From positions 1 to 7,752 of the forward strand of contig CABTZO010000045.1 in the NCBI GenBank assembly GCA_902489335.1: a stretch of DNA of 7,752 nucleotides. The letters run 5' to 3'. The notes beneath the pieces are model-generated. The model saw nothing but the letters and a program-made list of their open reading frames with translations, was not told the DNA's origin and searched no databases. Shown in pieces: positions 5,612 through 7,752 of the stretch. The number at the start of each line of letters is the position of its first letter. Positions within the stretch are counted from its first letter, which is position 1. Both the position numbers and the translations under genes were made by a program. Origin of the DNA: an uncultured Oscillospiraceae bacterium (GTDB lineage Bacteria > Bacillota > Clostridia > Oscillospirales > Acutalibacteraceae).

Positions 5612-6452
5612 ATTTTTTATGTATTTAGAATATCCGTTCGTCAGATATGCCTTAATTGTCGGGGTTTTAATAGCTCTTTGTTCTTCACTTTTAGGTGTTA
5701 CACTCGTCTTAAAAAGATTTTCATTTATAGGTGACGGACTTTCTCATGTGGCTTTTGGCGCGATGGTTGTCGCAACCGTTCTTAAAATTACAAATCAAAC
5801 TCTTCTCATTTTACCGATAACGATTATAAGTGCAATTTTGATACTCAGGGGAGGACAAAACTCAAAAATTAAAGGTGATGCGTCTATCGCAATGATTTCC
5901 GTAGGTGCGCTTGCCTTTGGTTATCTTTTTATGAATCTTTATTCCGGCTCGGCAAATATTTCGGGTGATGTCTGCACTACGCTTTTCGGATCGACTTTGA
6001 TATTGACTCTGTCAATCTCAGATGTAATAGCCTGTATAGTTCTATCTTTTGTAGTTATTGTTCTTTATTCGATTCTATATAATAAAATTTTTGCTCTTAC
6101 CTTCGATGAAAACTTTGCAACATCAGTTGGTGTTAAGACAAAACTTTATAATCTTATTTTTGCGGTTATGATAGCAATAATCATAGTTCTATCTATGAAC
6201 TTGGTTGGCACTCTGCTTGTTTCGGCATTAATTATTTTCCCGGCACTTTCATCAATGAGAGTGTTCAAAAGCTTTAAGTCAGTTACAATTTGCTCTGCAA
6301 TATTATCCGTTGTCTGTGCTTTTGTCGGGATAGCCGCAGCTGTAATTGCAGGAACACCGGTAGGTTCAACCATCGTTGCCGTAAATGCGATCTGTTTTGC
6401 TTTGTTTTCTTTGATATCATTTACAAAAAGAGGGTTTAAGATTGAAGCGTAG
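5604..6452 (+). CDS. znuB: Metal ABC transporter permease (ZnuB-like, ABC-3 family)
   Basis: Integral membrane channel subunit of 282 residues, typical for the ABC-3 family, carrying the metal from ZnuA into the cell. About eight hydrophobic segments are visible, roughly at 14-36, 45-62, 66-82, 92-113, 130-158, 182-217 (long, probably two), 226-249 and 251-272. Family landmarks include GDGLSHVAFGA (43-53), MNLVGTLLVSALIIFPA (198-214) and TPVGST (251-256). The GTG start overlaps the ATPase stop region by eight bases, and the next gene starts 11 bases before this stop, both pointing to coupled translation and fixed subunit ratios. No second permease gene is present, so the channel is probably a homodimer. 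Confidence 0.92.
   Translation: MNKFFMYLEYPFVRYALIVGVLIALCSSLLGVTLVLKRFSFIGDGLSHVAFGAMVVATVLKITNQTLLILPITIISAILILRGGQNSKIKGDASIAMISVGALAFGYLFMNLYSGSANISGDVCTTLFGSTLILTLSISDVIACIVLSFVVIVLYSILYNKIFALTFDENFATSVGVKTKLYNLIFAVMIAIIIVLSMNLVGTLLVSALIIFPALSSMRVFKSFKSVTICSAILSVVCAFVGIAAAVIAGTPVGSTIVAVNAICFALFSLISFTKRGFKIEA
6429..6434 (+). promoter_or_regulatory. Ribosome binding site supporting a TTG start for the Cys-Cys lipoprotein
   Basis: AGAGGG ends seven bases before the TTG at 6442. No ATG lies near enough to keep the signal peptide and lipobox, so TTG is the start. Confidence 0.7.
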
Positions 6453-6957
6453 AAAAATATTTATTCTTTTAATTTTACCGATAATAATTTTATCTTTTGT
6501 ATCTTGTAATAAAATCAAAGACAAAAAAAGCTCGGCAAATAATAATCAGTCTCCCGTTCAAAATGCAAATTTTGAAAATGGCGCAAAAAACACTTCAAAA
6601 CGCGACTCTAAAAAAAGTGATTATATTGATATCAGCACTCTTTCCGGCACTGCCGCCTATGCGCAGGTATATGGAATTGTAAGTGAATCAAAAAGATATG
6701 AGGGAAAGACGATAAAATTAAAGGGAACATTTCAAACTTATTCTGAAAACGGCAAGACCTATTTTGCCTGTATCGTCAGTGATACAGCCGGGTGTTGTGT
6801 TCAAGGACTTGAATTTGAGCCATTAAAAAAATATTCTTATCCCAAAGATTTTCCAAAACCCGAAGAAACAATCACCATAAAAGGAAAATTAAAAGTTGTG
6901 AATAAAGATAAGTTTGACTTTTGCGTTTTACAAGATGCAGAGATTTTACCGTCTTAG
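6442..6957 (+). CDS. Small lipoprotein with a Cys-Cys motif, probable zinc-handling accessory (function unknown)
   Basis: Predicted lipid-anchored protein of 171 residues. The signal (MKRRKIFILL...) ends in FVSC, with C22 as the lipidation site. A low-complexity Asn/Ser/Lys linker spans about 23-60 and a compact, probably beta-rich OB-like domain about 61-171 (YEGKTIKLKGTF, ETITIKGKLKV). Inside it are C110, the adjacent pair C118-C119 in DTAGCCVQGLEF, and C161 near the end, a set that could bind a metal or form a disulfide. The Gly-Lys-x-(I/V)-x-(V/L)-x-G strand followed by a CC motif recalls the C-terminal domain of the TIGR03943/DUF1980 (YcgQ-type) proteins, which are linked to zinc limitation in Bacillus; this is my recollection of pattern, not a search. 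Being last in the zinc operon and overlapping the permease by 11 bases, it is inferred to help deliver or scavenge zinc. Confidence 0.75.
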   Translation: MKRRKIFILLILPIIILSFVSCNKIKDKKSSANNNQSPVQNANFENGAKNTSKRDSKKSDYIDISTLSGTAAYAQVYGIVSESKRYEGKTIKLKGTFQTYSENGKTYFACIVSDTAGCCVQGLEFEPLKKYSYPKDFPKPEETITIKGKLKVVNKDKFDFCVLQDAEILPS

Positions 6958-6990
6958 ATGATAGCTGGTAGACATTAGATTTTAGATATA

Positions 6991-7022
6991 AAAAAGGGGC
7001 GATTATCAATCGCCCCTCTTTT
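6991..7022. terminator. Bidirectional terminator between the zinc operon and rqcH
   Basis: GGGGCGAT (6996-7003) pairs perfectly with ATCGCCCC (7009-7016) around the loop TATCA. On the plus strand TCTTTT follows (7017-7022); on the minus strand the A-run at 6990-6995 becomes an uninterrupted T-run, so it ends both converging transcripts, the minus one more strongly. The minus-strand stop TGA of rqcH (7006-7008) lies in the loop. Confidence 0.92.
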
Positions 7023-7752
7023 CATCATCTTCAGGTGTTACATATATCGTCTTTTGATTTGTATATATAACCTTACCCGGCGGAGTTCCGGCAGGTTTCT
7101 TTACATATTTAACGAAGGTATAATCTACGGGAACATTGGAACTGTCTTTCGCTTTTGAATGAAAGGCGGTAATTTTTGCGGCAGTTTCTATTGCAACATC
7201 GGAAAATTCCCCGTCTTTTGATTTTAAAATAATATGAGAAGACGGAAAGTCTTTGGTGTGAAACCAAAGGTCGTTTTTATTTGCTATTTTAAGTGTCAAC
7301 TTATCATTTTGTATGTTGTTTCTTCCCGCTAAAATTTGATAGCCGTCTTTCGTTGTAAATGAAAGGGGATCAAGTTTGACATTCTTTTGATATTTTTTAA
7401 TAGAGTTTGGTTTTAATATTTTCTGACTGATGAGCTCATCTTTCAGCTGCACAATCTCGTCTTCCGTATAAGTCCTTGCGATAATATCTTCAACCGAACG
7501 CAGATACTCGATTTTTATCTCGGCTTTTTTAATCTGTTTTTTTAGTTCCTTTTCCGCATTATAGGTTTTTTGATATTTTTTATAATATCTTCTTGCATTT
7601 TCAAGAGGGGTAAAAGCAGGGTCTACGGGAATAATTATTTCTTCGTTGTTATAATAATTATTGAGATTATATTCTTTTGGCCCTCTTTTTAAGCTTGCGT
7701 TGTATGCAGTCAAAAGTTCGCCGTATAATCTGTATTTTTCTCTGTCTTTTGA
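7006..7752 (-). CDS. rqcH: RqcH / FbpA (NFACT family, Rqc2 homologue), C-terminal part
   Basis: Ribosome quality-control factor that binds stalled 50S-peptidyl-tRNA complexes and directs C-terminal alanine tailing. The frame stays open to the window edge (SKDREKYRLYGELLTAYN...), so the TTG at 7713-7711 is internal; 248 residues are visible of a usual 570 or so. In visible numbering, about 50-95 is a charged coiled coil (CC-M region) rich in Lys and Glu. From about 130 comes the NFACT-R domain with its hallmark stretches DGYQILAGRNNIQNDKLTL, DLWFHTKDFPSSHII and VPVDYTFVKYVKKPAGTPPGKVIY, ending normally at YVTPEDDEKRGD. The NFACT-N and HhH domains are outside the window. Older annotations call this family fibronectin-binding protein; the quality-control role is better supported. 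It converges on the zinc operon, and its stop codon lies in the terminator loop. Confidence 0.95.
   Translation of the reverse strand, partial: SKDREKYRLYGELLTAYNASLKRGPKEYNLNNYYNNEEIIIPVDPAFTPLENARRYYKKYQKTYNAEKELKKQIKKAEIKIEYLRSVEDIIARTYTEDEIVQLKDELISQKILKPNSIKKYQKNVKLDPLSFTTKDGYQILAGRNNIQNDKLTLKIANKNDLWFHTKDFPSSHIILKSKDGEFSDVAIETAAKITAFHSKAKDSSNVPVDYTFVKYVKKPAGTPPGKVIYTNQKTIYVTPEDDEKRGD

Noticed and set aside
6570..6582. TTTTGAAAATGG inside the terminal lipoprotein gene, resembling half of the operator at 3430-3448
   Set aside because: Only the left half matches; the right half is absent and the bases are explained by coding for FENG.
6146..6682. Minus-strand frame in znuB (6146-6373) and + frame in the lipoprotein gene (6497-6682)
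   Set aside because: Both overlap well-supported genes in another frame and show no features of their own.
1..7752. Mobile element, CRISPR, tRNA, rRNA or phage defence system
   Set aside because: No transposase, long terminal inverted repeats, spaced direct repeats, tRNA-like cloverleaf or known defence domains were seen; all genes look like chromosomal housekeeping or metal-uptake functions.

Overview
The window reads as chromosomal DNA from an A/T-rich, low-GC Gram-positive anaerobe, most likely a member of the Clostridia (Firmicutes). The grounds are strong AGGAGG-like ribosome binding sites, GTG and TTG starts, lipobox lipoproteins, textbook sigma-A promoters, intrinsic terminators with T-tails, and recognisable Firmicutes-style proteins (an RqcH/FbpA protein, a GltA/NfnB-type flavoprotein, a Clostridia-type zinc-binding lipoprotein). 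This placement is inferred from protein style; I could not search a database.

Layout: (1) 1-1128, + strand, the 3' part of a glutamate synthase small-subunit/NfnB-like FAD and Fe-S oxidoreductase cut by the window edge, closed by a terminator at 1137-1162 and followed by a short spacer with two more hairpins. (2) 1293-3390, + strand, an apparent two-gene unit: a Cof-type HAD phosphatase whose extended -10 promoter puts the transcript start on the ATG itself (leaderless), then 20 bases later a family I.5-type zinc-containing lipase without a signal peptide, closed by a strong terminator. (3) 3392-7022, + strand, a tight five-gene zinc-uptake operon: a Fur-family regulator (Zur-like), a ZnuA-like lipoprotein with a His/Asp metal loop, the ZnuC ATPase, the ZnuB permease, and a small lipoprotein with a Cys-Cys motif. 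It has a consensus promoter with a perfect 8-bp-arm palindrome just after the -10, fitting autoregulation. (4) 7006-7752, - strand, the C-terminal part of RqcH (ribosome quality control), convergent with the zinc operon and sharing a bidirectional terminator whose loop contains the rqcH stop codon.

How it works together: the regulator senses metal and probably represses its own operon; ZnuA captures Zn2+ (or Mn2+) outside the membrane, ZnuB carries it across and ZnuC powers transport. The terminal Cys-Cys lipoprotein is probably an accessory metal-handling protein and is the least understood member of the operon. Nothing resembling a phage, IS element, CRISPR array, tRNA or rRNA was seen. The most unusual points are the leaderless HAD promoter, the altered metal-site residues in ZnuA and the regulator, the Cys-Cys lipoprotein, the cytoplasmic-looking lipase, and the terminator that overlaps the rqcH stop.
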